This document shows, piece after piece, positions 7,626-15,753 of a stretch of 19,294 nt of DNA. Below the pieces are notes generated by a model. It did not search any database. It was not told the DNA's origin and saw nothing but the letters and a program-made list of their open reading frames with translations. The stretch spans positions 1-19,294 of the forward strand of contig JADGJL010000515.1 in assembly GCA_027600665.1 (NCBI GenBank), given 5' to 3'. The position numbers were made by a program, and so were the translations under genes. The stretch's first letter is position 1. Each line of letters opens with the position of its first letter. The stretch is from Irineochytrium annulatum. Taxonomy: Eukaryota; Chytridiomycota; Chytridiomycetes; Chytridiales; Chytridiaceae.

Positions 7626-8720
7626 ATGACTAAACGTATGGGGGCGCTTCTTCTTACGTTGCTGTTGACCGTATCCATGGCCTTGACAGCATGTAGCAGC
7701 AAGCAGGAACCAAAAGAGGCATTGAAGACGGCTGCGGCCAATGCTTCCAAATTAACTTCGTATGAAATGAGTTCCAACTTCACTATTAATGAATTGAGCT
7801 ATAAACCTGGGGATGCATCTCAAACGGATCCGAGCATGACTCAGTTTATGAGCATGTTGAAGGATGCTCAGTTGAATGTAACAGGTGTATACCAAAGTGA
7901 GCCAATGCAGACAGAGATGACTCTTGGCATTGAACTTAAAGGCGATATGGGTATGACCTTTACCATTCCAATGGTGATGACGGCTGAGAAGCTCTATGTG
8001 AAAGTGCCGAATATTCCGTTCTTCCCGATTCCGGAGAACGTTGTTGGCAAATTCCTGGAACTTGATCTGAAAGAACTGGCTGAGCAAGAGGGTACGGAGT
8101 GGAACCCGGATGCTATGGACGCAGCCAAAACTCAAAAGCTGAGCAACGAAGTCATGGACGCAGTCCTGAGCGAATACGATCAAGCTAAATTCTTCAAAAA
8201 CCTGGACACCAAAGATGCACAACTTCCTGAAGGTGTAGATGCGAAGCAAGTTGTACAATTCTCGGTGAATAATGACAATGTTAAAGAAGCCGTTACTGTA
8301 CTGGTAACAAAAGCTATGCCTAAAGTGTTGGATATTCTGTCCAAAGAGGAATATCGTGAAATGCTGCAAATGGATCAGGCTGATATCGACAAAGCTAAAG
8401 AAGATTTGAAAATCACTGAAGCAGATCAGGCTGAAATGGCTAAAGACTTGGATAAATTGAAAGATGTTCTGACAATCAACCAATTCAACATCGATTTCGC
8501 ATTGGACAAAAACGACTTCCCTGTATATCAGAAGATGGTCGCTGATGTGTTGATCAAGCCAGAAGATACGAAAGACGAAGTGAAACTGGCATTTACCGGT
8601 TCCAATACGTACACCAAGATTAACGAAAAAGCAGCATTCAAAATCAACATCCCTACGGGCGATGACGTAATTACTATGCAAGAGTTCGAAGAACTGATGA
8701 GCGCTTCATACGGATACTAA
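7626..8720 (+). CDS. lipoprotein of unknown function, 364 aa
   Basis: The N-terminus MTKRMGALLL... is a lipoprotein signal peptide with lipobox ALTAC and the lipidated cysteine at residue 23, so the mature protein is anchored on the outer face of the membrane. The binding site AGGAGAG precedes ATG 7626. The mature part begins with a region of the form KEALKTAAANASKLTSYEMS and alternates strand-like and helical segments. It has the look of secreted lipid- or polymer-binding lipoproteins with a LolA/LppX-like fold, common in Paenibacillus and often annotated only as DUF proteins. I cannot name its ligand. The gene stands alone between two terminators. The middle (about residues 240-275) is rich in K, D and E and probably helical. 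Confidence 0.85.
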   Translation: MTKRMGALLLTLLLTVSMALTACSSKQEPKEALKTAAANASKLTSYEMSSNFTINELSYKPGDASQTDPSMTQFMSMLKDAQLNVTGVYQSEPMQTEMTLGIELKGDMGMTFTIPMVMTAEKLYVKVPNIPFFPIPENVVGKFLELDLKELAEQEGTEWNPDAMDAAKTQKLSNEVMDAVLSEYDQAKFFKNLDTKDAQLPEGVDAKQVVQFSVNNDNVKEAVTVLVTKAMPKVLDILSKEEYREMLQMDQADIDKAKEDLKITEADQAEMAKDLDKLKDVLTINQFNIDFALDKNDFPVYQKMVADVLIKPEDTKDEVKLAFTGSNTYTKINEKAAFKINIPTGDDVITMQEFEELMSASYGY

Positions 8721-8733
8721 TCTCGCTGAGTTC

Positions 8734-8793
8734 AAACCGTCTGTGATTCAAGTGAAGGATCATCTCCTTCCGCTTGGATACAGGCGGTTTTTT
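8734..8793 (+). terminator. lipoprotein gene terminator
   Basis: The long stem pairs AAACCGTCTGTGATTCAAG (8734-8752) with CTTGGATACAGGCGGTTT, topped by GAAGGA/TCCTTC, and ends in a T-run. Confidence 0.88.
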
Positions 8794-8875
8794 ATGTTAC
8801 ATAGCGTTAAGAGGGGATATCCTCCGAATGATTGATCTTGTATTTTTGATAGGGTGGCTAAGGTTACATACCAAT

Positions 8876-8917
8876 AAAACCGCACTCTCTCCTACATAAA
8901 TAGGGTAGCGCGGTTTT
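8876..8917 (-). terminator. terminator of the tadA-acetyltransferase pair
   Basis: AAAACCGC (8876-8883) pairs with GCGGTTTT (8910-8917), and CCTA with TAGG inside. On the minus strand the arm ends in TTTT, so it ends transcription coming from the acetyltransferase gene at 8985. It could also act as a back-up in the plus direction. Confidence 0.75.
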
Positions 8918-8984
8918 AAAGATTGAATGTGCATCATGTTGAATTGGGGATGCAGACAGCTATGTGGTGGAGCTTCTAAATTAG

Positions 8985-9554
8985 TTAATCCGCAAGTTCA
9001 TCCAAGTCTTCAGCAAGTACAGCATAGATCTGATGATCCTGATATTTGCCGTTGATCTTGAGGTATTTGCGAGCCGTACCTTCAAACTGGAACCCGTTCT
9101 TCTCCAATACGCGCTGCGAACCTTTGTTGGTAGGCAATACCGCAGCCTGGACCCGATTTAACTTCAGCGCACGGAAGCCATAGGCTACGGCCAGTTTAAC
9201 CGCTGCTGTCATTCGTCCGCCGCCCTGATAATCCGGATGGATAAAGTAACCCATATCAGCATAATTGGCAACGCCTAATACGACATTGTTAAGACTTACT
9301 TGTCCAATCAACAGGCTGTCTTTAATGGTGTAGATCCCAAATTGGTAACCTGTACCTTCTTCTGCAGCATTGACCCGATCCTCGATTCGTCGAGTCTGAG
9401 CATCCAATGTATAGAAATCATCTTCTCGCAAGGGTTCTACGGACTGGTATGGGATTCGTGTAATCTGAATCAGGTCCAGATAGGATTGTGTATCTTGGGG
9501 TGTGAGCAACCGAAGGCTTATGCCATTGGCTGTGTCATATAGGGTTAGCGCCAT
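8985..9554 (-). CDS. GNAT family N-acetyltransferase (RimJ/RimL-like)
   Basis: The family transfers acetyl groups from acetyl-CoA to amines; RimJ/RimL members act on protein N-termini, but many relatives have other substrates. The 189-residue protein starts at ATG 9554, preceded at nine bases by AAGGAAG. A longer frame from TTG 9575 would place its start inside that site. The acetyl-CoA loop is seen as YQGGGR (Q-x-x-G-x-G/A type) after GYFIHPD. The typical RimJ/RimL segment LNRVQAAVLPTNKGSQRVLE then leads to NGFQFEG and a C-terminal YAVLAEDL. It lies 43 bases downstream of tadA on the same strand and probably shares its transcript. The substrate is unknown. Confidence 0.9.
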   Translation of the reverse strand: MALTLYDTANGISLRLLTPQDTQSYLDLIQITRIPYQSVEPLREDDFYTLDAQTRRIEDRVNAAEEGTGYQFGIYTIKDSLLIGQVSLNNVVLGVANYADMGYFIHPDYQGGGRMTAAVKLAVAYGFRALKLNRVQAAVLPTNKGSQRVLEKNGFQFEGTARKYLKINGKYQDHQIYAVLAEDLDELAD

Positions 9555-9597
9555 TACAGCACACTTCCTTTCCAATTGGGATGTTTGTAGTCGGTGA

Positions 9598-10104
9598 TTA
9601 TTTTAACTTTTGACGCAGACTTCTGAAAAATTGAGTTAGCATCGTGGAGCATTCGGGCTGAAGAATATCCGGGATCACTTCGGTTCGATGGTTAAATCGA
9701 GGCTCCTGTAGCAGGTTCATCAGTGTACCTGCACAGCCTGCCTTGGGATCAGCCGTACCAAAGATTACGCGGGGAACCCTGGATTGTACAATGGCGCCTG
9801 CACACATGGGACAAGGTTCCAGTGTGACGTACAGAGAACAATCCAACAAGCGCCAAGCTCCGATGGTCTCGCTTGCCTGACGAATAGCCACCATCTCTGC
9901 ATGGGCGGTAGAATCCAGTGTCGTTTCTCGCAGATTGTACCCTCGACCAACAATTTGGTTATTTTGTACAATTACAGCTCCAATCGGCACTTCCCCAAGG
10001 GCCTCGGCTTTGTATGCCTCAGCAATGGCCTCCCGCATCCAATGCTCATGTTGAGCTTCCTCGGATAATTGTGAAAGGTCGGGCTGGAGAGAATGGTCAT
10101 TCAT
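9598..10104 (-). CDS. tadA: tRNA-specific adenosine deaminase TadA
   Basis: TadA deaminates the wobble adenosine 34 of tRNA-Arg(ACG) to inosine. The protein is 168 residues long. I start it at ATG 10104, nine bases after AAGGAG, rather than at an upstream codon at 10131. The zinc site is complete: His68 and the proton-shuttling Glu70 in THAHAE-like TAHAEMVAI, and Cys98 and Cys101 in LEPCPMCAG. The C-terminal FFRSLRQK is typical. In B. subtilis tadA lies in the same neighbourhood but reads with the origin-proximal genes and precedes dnaX; here it faces the other way and an acetyltransferase gene follows it. DnaA-box-like sites lie in its upstream region. Confidence 0.96.
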   Translation of the reverse strand: MNDHSLQPDLSQLSEEAQHEHWMREAIAEAYKAEALGEVPIGAVIVQNNQIVGRGYNLRETTLDSTAHAEMVAIRQASETIGAWRLLDCSLYVTLEPCPMCAGAIVQSRVPRVIFGTADPKAGCAGTLMNLLQEPRFNHRTEVIPDILQPECSTMLTQFFRSLRQKLK

Positions 10105-10179
10105 TACAATATAACTCCTTCCAAAAAGCATTTATTCAGCGAACAGGCATTCGGGTTGTTAACATGTTGTGTATAGAAA

Positions 10180-10249
10180 TGTGGATAACCGTATAGTTGC
10201 TCACATAGTTATAAACAAACTATCCACAAGCCTGTGGGTATGTGGACAA
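10180..10249. promoter_or_regulatory. cluster of DnaA-box-like sites
   Basis: Within 70 bases there are four 9-mers related to the DnaA box TTATNCACA. TGTGGATAA at 10180-10188 is an exact box on the minus strand. CTATCCACA at 10220-10228 has one mismatch (plus strand). TGTGGACAA at 10241-10249 has one mismatch (minus). TGTGGGTAT at 10233-10241 has two (minus). They lie in the divergent region between tadA and the sensor kinase. A weak minus-strand promoter (-35 at 10218-10213, -10 at 10195-10190) lies among them. Binding by DnaA is inferred. Confidence 0.6.
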
Positions 10250-10349
10250 ATACAGTGATTAATTTCATTGTAGAGTTCAAAAATGCAAAAAACAACGAAT
10301 TTCGAGCTTTTCCGTCATTCGGTAACTTTTGGTCACAGGTCAATTATCC

Positions 10350-10378
10350 TTTTCAAAAAGACATACAAGCGTTATGAT
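10350..10378 (+). promoter_or_regulatory. probable sigma-A promoter of the sensor kinase
   Basis: There is a -35 TTTTCA (10350-10355), a 17-bp spacer and a -10 TATGAT (10373-10378), about 60 bases before the kinase start. The rest of the 333-base divergent region holds the DnaA-box cluster and nothing else I can identify. Confidence 0.5.
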
Positions 10379-10437
10379 GGAGATAGGTTTTGCCATATAT
10401 CGCCAGAGGGTACAAGCCGAGAGGTGAACAAAAAAAC

Positions 10438-12777
10438 TTGTCTATTAAAACGAAATTATCCATGATTATGTCCTGCTCAGTGCTCGTTATTTTAGTGTTG
10501 AATATCGCACTGAGTTATTATACTACAGAAGAGAATCTGAGGCAGGACAGTGAAACCAAGATGGTACTCACTGCAAAGCAGATTGCAATTGCTGTCGAAC
10601 AGAATCAATACAGTTCGGATTATGTAAAAAGGCAGATTGGAAACAATCTGTGGCTTGCTGCTGTCATGGCAGCGGAAGAGTTGGACCCGGATATTAATAA
10701 TATCACAAATGAAGAACTTGTTCGCTTGAGTCAAAAGGTCGGCGTTTCGCATATTTCATTGATGGAGCAGACGGATGATGATATTGTGGTTAGCCGTTCA
10801 TCAGATCCAAGAGAGATCGGGCTGTCCACCAAATCCATGACCTATTGGTATCAGGCGTTTAAACAATTATTTGAAAAACAACAGGTAACGATTCCTCAAG
10901 GGCAGAAGCTGGAGCATTTCTGGTCCGATGGTTTCGAGTATTCGACATCCAGTCCCTCGGATATTGATATCTGGGGTTACTACCATGATGGAAAGAGAAA
11001 CTACATAATCAATCCCTTCTATAATAATACGGAAGTTGATGACTATGTGAAAATCTCTAGTCCGGATGAGATTTTGAATAAAATCCGTGAGGTCAATCCC
11101 TCCATTCTGGAGATTACAGGCATCAATCCATTGACTTTTGGCAGCCCGAACATGGGTGATGACGGAAGAGATTCGAATTTTAGCAAGTTGAATAACAGAC
11201 CTATTCGGTTTGGCACGTATCAGTATGGATCTACTGATGAAGATCATCGTGCTGTTGTGCGCGCCATTCGGACAGGGCAGAATGTATCTTTTGTCAGTGA
11301 AACGCACGAACAGAAGGTGCTGAAGAGTTTTATCCCTATTTTCACACCTAATCAGTCTTCATATGTCATCAGTATTGTCATGGACTATAAGCAAATATCC
11401 TCCATGGTGTCTGAGCAACTGGTGAGCCATGCCTCAATATCGTTGGTGTTGCTGGAGATCGTGATCTTTGGTAGCTATCTGCTCGCAGGTTATATTACGC
11501 GTCCGATCCAATCCATACTGGGCAAAGTGAATGATGTAGCGGATGGACACTTTGACTTCCGTCTGAAAGTACGGAGGAAGGATGAACTCGGCCAACTGGC
11601 CAATCGGATTAATGCCATGATTCGTAATCTGGGCCATTATACGAGTCGTCTGAAACAGATGTATGAAGAAAATCGCGCGGTAAAAGAGCATCTGGAGTCC
11701 ATTATCAATCAGACAGCCGATGCCATTCATATTACGGATCTTGAAGGGAAAGTGCTGCGGGTTAACCGGGCATTTGAACAATTATATGGCTTTCGAAGTC
11801 GCGAGGTGGAAGGTCGTAATCTGAAAATCATCCCGCCAGAGGCAGAGGAAGAAATGAAACGTCAGCATGCCCAACTCGTTGAGGGAATGTCTATTACGTC
11901 CAATGAAACCACCTGGATGAAGAAAGATGGGACTCGTGTAGAAGTCAGTGTCAGTACGGCTCCAGTACGAGACGAAGCTGGGGAGATTACCGCGCTCATT
12001 AGTGTCTCCAGAGACATTACGAGCCGTAATCGGATGGAAGAGCTGCTCAGACGCTCTGAGAAGCTAACAACCGTGGGCCAGCTTGCGGCAGGTGTCGCGC
12101 ATGAAATACGTAATCCACTCACCACGCTGCGCGGATTCCTACAGTTACAGCAAGAGAGCAACAAGCTGAATCATCGTCATCTGGATCTGATGTTATCGGA
12201 GCTGGATCGTATCAACCTGATTGTTGGTGAATTCCTGATTTTGGCCAAACCGCAGGCGGTTCATTTTCAGAATCGGGATATTCGTTTTATTCTCGGCGAT
12301 GTCATCTCTTTACTGGATAGTCAGGCGCACCTGCATGGTGTAGAATTTGTACTGCGTGCCTCATCCGATTCGGCTATGGTACACTGTGAAGAGAACCAGT
12401 TGAAGCAGGTATTCATCAATTTGCTGAAAAACGGTATGGAGGCCATGCCAAATGGAGGAAACATCCACATTAAGCTCAAACATGACGAGCAGTCAAAACG
12501 CGTCAGAATTGAGATCAGGGATGAAGGCATTGGTATCCCGGAAGAGATGATGCCCAAGCTTGGGGAGCCTTTCTTTACGAACAAGGAGTCCGGGACAGGG
12601 CTTGGTCTGATGGTCAGTCAGCGAATTATTCAATCACATAAGGGCATGATGGATATTAAAAGCGTCATGAACAAGGGAACAACGGTTATTATTGAACTGC
12701 CTGCATCCGAGCAACAACCGGAGGTTATTGAAGCAGATCAGGTAACGGATGAACCAATTACAGATGAAGAGAAATAG
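10438..12777 (+). CDS. membrane sensor histidine kinase (sporulation-kinase-like)
   Basis: This 779-residue kinase senses a signal outside the cell and autophosphorylates a histidine. The start TTG 10438 follows GAGAGGTGA by ten bases and gives MSIKTKLSMIMSC; upstream in-frame codons lack a site. Order: membrane segment at about 8-28, a large extracellular domain of about 300 residues, a second membrane segment near 333-353, HAMP (about 355-408, DELGQLANRIN), PAS (about 419-540, IINQTADAIHITD), HisKA with His555 in VAHEIRNPLTTLRGF, and HATPase_c with the N box NLLKNGMEA, DEGIGIPEE and GTGLGL. The HisKA and ATPase sequence is of the KinA-KinE/Spo0A phosphorelay type. No response regulator is adjacent. 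It overlaps no gene and is followed after 18 bases by an rluF-like gene, probably cotranscribed. The signal is unknown. Confidence 0.92.
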   Translation: MSIKTKLSMIMSCSVLVILVLNIALSYYTTEENLRQDSETKMVLTAKQIAIAVEQNQYSSDYVKRQIGNNLWLAAVMAAEELDPDINNITNEELVRLSQKVGVSHISLMEQTDDDIVVSRSSDPREIGLSTKSMTYWYQAFKQLFEKQQVTIPQGQKLEHFWSDGFEYSTSSPSDIDIWGYYHDGKRNYIINPFYNNTEVDDYVKISSPDEILNKIREVNPSILEITGINPLTFGSPNMGDDGRDSNFSKLNNRPIRFGTYQYGSTDEDHRAVVRAIRTGQNVSFVSETHEQKVLKSFIPIFTPNQSSYVISIVMDYKQISSMVSEQLVSHASISLVLLEIVIFGSYLLAGYITRPIQSILGKVNDVADGHFDFRLKVRRKDELGQLANRINAMIRNLGHYTSRLKQMYEENRAVKEHLESIINQTADAIHITDLEGKVLRVNRAFEQLYGFRSREVEGRNLKIIPPEAEEEMKRQHAQLVEGMSITSNETTWMKKDGTRVEVSVSTAPVRDEAGEITALISVSRDITSRNRMEELLRRSEKLTTVGQLAAGVAHEIRNPLTTLRGFLQLQQESNKLNHRHLDLMLSELDRINLIVGEFLILAKPQAVHFQNRDIRFILGDVISLLDSQAHLHGVEFVLRASSDSAMVHCEENQLKQVFINLLKNGMEAMPNGGNIHIKLKHDEQSKRVRIEIRDEGIGIPEEMMPKLGEPFFTNKESGTGLGLMVSQRIIQSHKGMMDIKSVMNKGTTVIIELPASEQQPEVIEADQVTDEPITDEEK

Positions 12778-12795
12778 ATGAGGTGAGATTACCTT

Positions 12796-13497
12796 TTGCG
12801 TATTAATAAATTTATTAGTGAAACAGGTTATTGCTCGCGGCGTGAAGCCGACAAGTTGGTGGATCGTGGGCTGGTAACCATTAATGGAGTTAAGGCTGAG
12901 CTGGGCAGTCAGGCAGAAGAAGGCGACGATGTACGAATTAATGGCAAACCGATCAATGAAAAGAGAAAACATGTATATATTGCGCTGAATAAACCGATTG
13001 GAATCACAAGTACTACTGAGCAGCATATTCAGGGGAACATTGTTGATTTTGTCGGACACGATGAACGTATCTTTCCAATTGGACGTCTGGATAAAGACTC
13101 GGAAGGTTTGATTCTGATGACCAATGACGGAGATATCGTTAACCGGATTCTTAGAGCAGAAGGACGCCATGAGAAAGAGTATATCGTCACTGTTGATCGA
13201 ACGGTCACGCCGAGTTTCCTTAGAGGTATGAGCACCGGAGTTAAGATTTTGGGTGAAATGACACTGCCTTGTACCGTGACCCGGATGACGGATCGGGTAT
13301 TCCGTATTATCCTGACCGAAGGAAAGAACCGTCAAATTCGGCGGATGTGTAGTGCCTTTGGCTACGAGGTTCGTAAGCTGAAGCGGATTCGGATCATGAA
13401 CATCCATCTTGGAGAAATGGCAACCGGTTCTTGGAGAGAGCTCACCGCTGCTGAAAAAGCGGAGCTGGGCGGTCTGCTCGACTATTCACTGGAATAG
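12796..13497 (+). CDS. rluF: 23S rRNA pseudouridine synthase, RluF type
   Basis: The enzyme isomerises uridine to pseudouridine in rRNA; RluF of E. coli acts at U2604 of 23S rRNA. The TTG start at 12796 follows GAGGTGA and gives MRINKFISETGYCSRREADK, the S4 RNA-binding domain (about residues 1-60). The catalytic motif GRLDKDSEGL contains Asp99. The RNRQIRRM-type segment (KNRQIRRMCSAFGYEVRKLKR, shortened here to its key residues) followed by RIMNIHLG is characteristic of the RsuA/RluB/RluF group. The length of 233 residues fits. It is the second gene of a pair with the kinase, and a terminator follows. The exact target uridine cannot be told from sequence. Confidence 0.92.
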   Translation: MRINKFISETGYCSRREADKLVDRGLVTINGVKAELGSQAEEGDDVRINGKPINEKRKHVYIALNKPIGITSTTEQHIQGNIVDFVGHDERIFPIGRLDKDSEGLILMTNDGDIVNRILRAEGRHEKEYIVTVDRTVTPSFLRGMSTGVKILGEMTLPCTVTRMTDRVFRIILTEGKNRQIRRMCSAFGYEVRKLKRIRIMNIHLGEMATGSWRELTAAEKAELGGLLDYSLE

Positions 13498-13555
13498 TCG
13501 ATTCGACTTTCTTTGACCCAATAGGTGAAATGGTTATTGAAGAAAATATAAAAGC

Positions 13556-13596
13556 AAAAGACCGCTCCCTATCGTTAGATGGAGAACGGTCTTTTT
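13556..13596. terminator. bidirectional terminator between rluF and motB
   Basis: AAAAGACCG pairs with CGGTCTTTT around an inner CTCC/GGAG step. A T-run follows on the plus strand and the A-run gives one on the minus strand. It lies between the convergent genes rluF and motB. Confidence 0.88.
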
Positions 13597-13619
13597 GGTC
13601 ATTGGCGGCCTAGTGGCTT

Positions 13620-14438
13620 TTAATTTCCTCCGCCAACGGCTTTTACATTGGTATTGTTACTTTGATACTTCCGAATGATAGAAACCTCTACACGGCGATT
13701 CTGTGCCCGTCCGGCATTGGTGTCATTACTGGCAACCGGGTGATACTCTCCATAACCACTTGGTGTGAATTTGGAAGGGTCCAATTGTGTGTTCAGCAAC
13801 AGGATTTTCAGGAAGTTAAGCGCACGGTCTGCACTCAGATCCCAGTTATCCTTATATTGGTTGTTCGAAATGGGAATATTATCGGTATGACCGGATACAA
13901 CCACTTCGTATTCAGGAAATTCTTGCAGCATGCTTGAAATGGCTTTGGCCAGGGATCGTGATTCAGGCTTCACATCTGCTCGGCCTGAGGAGAACAGGGC
14001 GTTATCACTGATGGTGATTTTCAATTCAGACTGATTCAGCTTGGTGTTCAGCTGGTCCGAAAGGCCGTTCTTCGAGATATACTGGTCAAGCCGTTTCTTG
14101 AGCTTCTCCAGATCTTCCTGCTCTTTTTGAGCCATTTGTGCATCCGTAATCTGAGCTGGTGTTTTTTTGGTTATTTCTGTAGGTTCCTGTTTGTTCTTAC
14201 CCAAGTCAACACCTGGCGTATCCGGATTCATGGACGTATGATCCAGAATACCAGAGCCTCCATTCAATGCACTACTTAGTGCGGAAGCCATCTGCTCGAA
14301 CTTGGCCGCATCGAGTGAACTCATGGAGAACAACGTGATAAACAGGGCAAGCAACAAGGTCATCAAGTCAGAATAGGGAAGCAACCAGCTCTCGTCTATA
14401 TGTTCTTCATGTGGTTCGTGCTTTTTAGCCTTTTTCAC
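13620..14438 (-). CDS. motB: flagellar motor stator protein MotB
   Basis: MotB forms the proton-driven stator with MotA and anchors it to peptidoglycan. The 272-residue protein starts at GTG 14438, after GGAGGG, inside the end of motA (14-base overlap, implying translational coupling). A charged N-terminus precedes one membrane segment that begins LLPYSDLMTLLLALF. Asp24 in it is the conserved proton-carrying residue, and it shares its number with B. subtilis MotB. A linker with K, Q and E repeats leads to an OmpA-type peptidoglycan-binding domain (VVSGHTDNIP, NWDLSADRAL, GYGEYHPVASNDT, NRRVEVSI). The aspartate and lack of a polar-stator signature favour proton over sodium coupling. No other flagellar genes are nearby, as in B. 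subtilis. Confidence 0.95.
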   Translation of the reverse strand: MKKAKKHEPHEEHIDESWLLPYSDLMTLLLALFITLFSMSSLDAAKFEQMASALSSALNGGSGILDHTSMNPDTPGVDLGKNKQEPTEITKKTPAQITDAQMAQKEQEDLEKLKKRLDQYISKNGLSDQLNTKLNQSELKITISDNALFSSGRADVKPESRSLAKAISSMLQEFPEYEVVVSGHTDNIPISNNQYKDNWDLSADRALNFLKILLLNTQLDPSKFTPSGYGEYHPVASNDTNAGRAQNRRVEVSIIRKYQSNNTNVKAVGGGN

Positions 14439-15225
14439 CTGATGATCCCTCCTTCTCTTCCAGTTGTTTGCGTTCGGAAGGTGTCAGGAATACGGATAAC
14501 TTTTGATTGATGGCAATGGTGGATACACCAGATTGTATGGATAACAACCCTTCAACCATCATCAGCTTGATCTCCATTTCTTGCTTGGACATCCGCTTCA
14601 GTTTGTTAGACATCGGGTGCCATAACACGTAACCACTAAATATACCAAGGAGTGTTGCGATAAATGCTGCCGCAATCGCATGGGAGAGTTTCTCCATGTC
14701 ACTGAGATCGGCAAGTGCTGCGATGAGGCCTACAACGGCCCCGAGAACCCCGAGCGTTGGCGCGTACATCCCCGCCTGGGCGAAGATCAAGGCACCGCCG
14801 CGGTGGCGCTCCTCTGTAGCATGAATATCTTCCATCAGTACATCACTTACAAATTCCTGATCGTTGCCGTCGATAATCATACGCATACCGCCACGAAGGA
14901 ACTGATCGTCAATCTCTTCTACTTTTGATTCCAGTGCAAGCAAACCTTCACGACGGGTAGTGGAAGCCCAATCCATAAACGTGCCGATCAGAGACACTCG
15001 ATCAATAAGTACTTGATTTTTGAAAATAATCGCGAAAAGCTTAGGGATTTTCTTAACTTCTGACATAGGAAATGCAATAAAAATGGTTCCTGCCGTACCA
15101 ACAAAGATAATAACGTAGGCTGCCGGATTGTTAACCAGGTTGATTAAGGGCGCACCCTTCAGGAACATACCGAGTACAAGGGAGACCAGCCCAAAAACTA
15201 GTCCAATAATCGTTGAAATGTTCAT
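14425..15225 (-). CDS. motA: flagellar motor stator protein MotA
   Basis: MotA is the four-pass membrane subunit of the stator; its cytoplasmic loop pushes on the rotor protein FliG. I start it at the second of two tandem ATGs (15225), six bases after GAGG, giving MNISTIIGLVFG and 266 residues, close to the B. subtilis length. Membrane segments lie near residues 3-20, 32-50, 155-175 and 187-208. The large loop contains STTRREGLLALE, and EERHRGGALIF precedes QAGMYAPTLGVLGAV with the conserved proline of segment 3. HPMSNKLKR follows segment 4. It is transcribed from a near-consensus sigma-D promoter about 140 bases upstream and overlaps motB. Confidence 0.95.
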   Translation of the reverse strand: MNISTIIGLVFGLVSLVLGMFLKGAPLINLVNNPAAYVIIFVGTAGTIFIAFPMSEVKKIPKLFAIIFKNQVLIDRVSLIGTFMDWASTTRREGLLALESKVEEIDDQFLRGGMRMIIDGNDQEFVSDVLMEDIHATEERHRGGALIFAQAGMYAPTLGVLGAVVGLIAALADLSDMEKLSHAIAAAFIATLLGIFSGYVLWHPMSNKLKRMSKQEMEIKLMMVEGLLSIQSGVSTIAINQKLSVFLTPSERKQLEEKEGSSGEKG

Positions 15226-15366
15226 CATACACCTCATCCATGAGATAAAATTGAATCCTTTCAAGCGGCTGTATTCGGGCTTCCGGACGAATTTTTGGCC
15301 GCAATCCGTTCAATGTTAGGCATTCCTTGCGGTTGCTAAAACAGTTCAAACGGTCATATATAGTAT

Positions 15367-15393
15367 TTATCGACCAGAAGGCCTTTTTTTTTA
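15367..15393 (-). promoter_or_regulatory. sigma-D (motility) promoter of motAB
   Basis: Read on the minus strand: TAAA (15393-15390), a 15-nt spacer, then GTCGATAA (15374-15367). The B. subtilis sigma-D consensus is TAAA-N15-GCCGATAA, so only one of 12 positions differs. The predicted leader to motA is about 135 nt. Confidence 0.82.
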
Positions 15394-15459
15394 AGGGCTA
15401 TTTTCAGGTATAATAAGATCAAATCCGCTCCTTAGGGGCCGAATAGGAGTGAAAAGCCA

Positions 15460-15753
15460 ATGGGCGTAAAGCATGGACGGGATTATGAAGGAATTTTGAC
15501 AGATCTGACAACGGCAATTGGACGCATACCGGATCGGTATGTTTTCTTTGAAATGGACGCGGAAGAGTGGGAGAGACTTGCTGCACCTGAGCAACTTGAA
15601 GTGGATGAGGCGTTGGCGGAAGATTTGTTCTATGCACTGGGCGAAGAGTCTGTGATTCCGGTTGGAAGTGGCGTGGTCATCCATGATAAGGAACAGCACC
15701 GCATTCATATTCTGATCGGGGAAGAAGAGTTAACATTTGTACCTTTAATCTAG
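15460..15753 (+). CDS. hypothetical protein, 97 aa
   Basis: I do not recognise the family. The start ATG at 15460 follows AGGAGTG, and a consensus -10 TATAAT lies at 15409-15414 without a clear -35, so it probably has its own promoter divergent from motAB. The protein is acidic (many D and E), soluble, and has no signal peptide or cysteine. An N-terminal helical part (about residues 1-25) is followed by alternating helix and strand, and the end IHILIGEEELTFVPLI looks like a beta hairpin. The overall character suggests a small cytoplasmic protein. Nothing in the flanking genes points to a role. Confidence 0.78.
   Translation: MGVKHGRDYEGILTDLTTAIGRIPDRYVFFEMDAEEWERLAAPEQLEVDEALAEDLFYALGEESVIPVGSGVVIHDKEQHRIHILIGEEELTFVPLI

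Noticed and set aside
7752..8681. 309-codon open frame antisense to the lipoprotein gene
   Set aside because: It is a shadow of the sense codon pattern. The sense gene has a lipobox and binding site, while the antisense protein is rich in F, H and I with no family features.
8828..8902. 24-codon open frame after the lipoprotein terminator
   Set aside because: It is very short and runs into the opposite-strand terminator hairpin, so chance is more likely.
12634..13407. 257-codon open frame antisense to the kinase end and rluF
   Set aside because: It spans two clear sense genes and their spacer, without a start signal.
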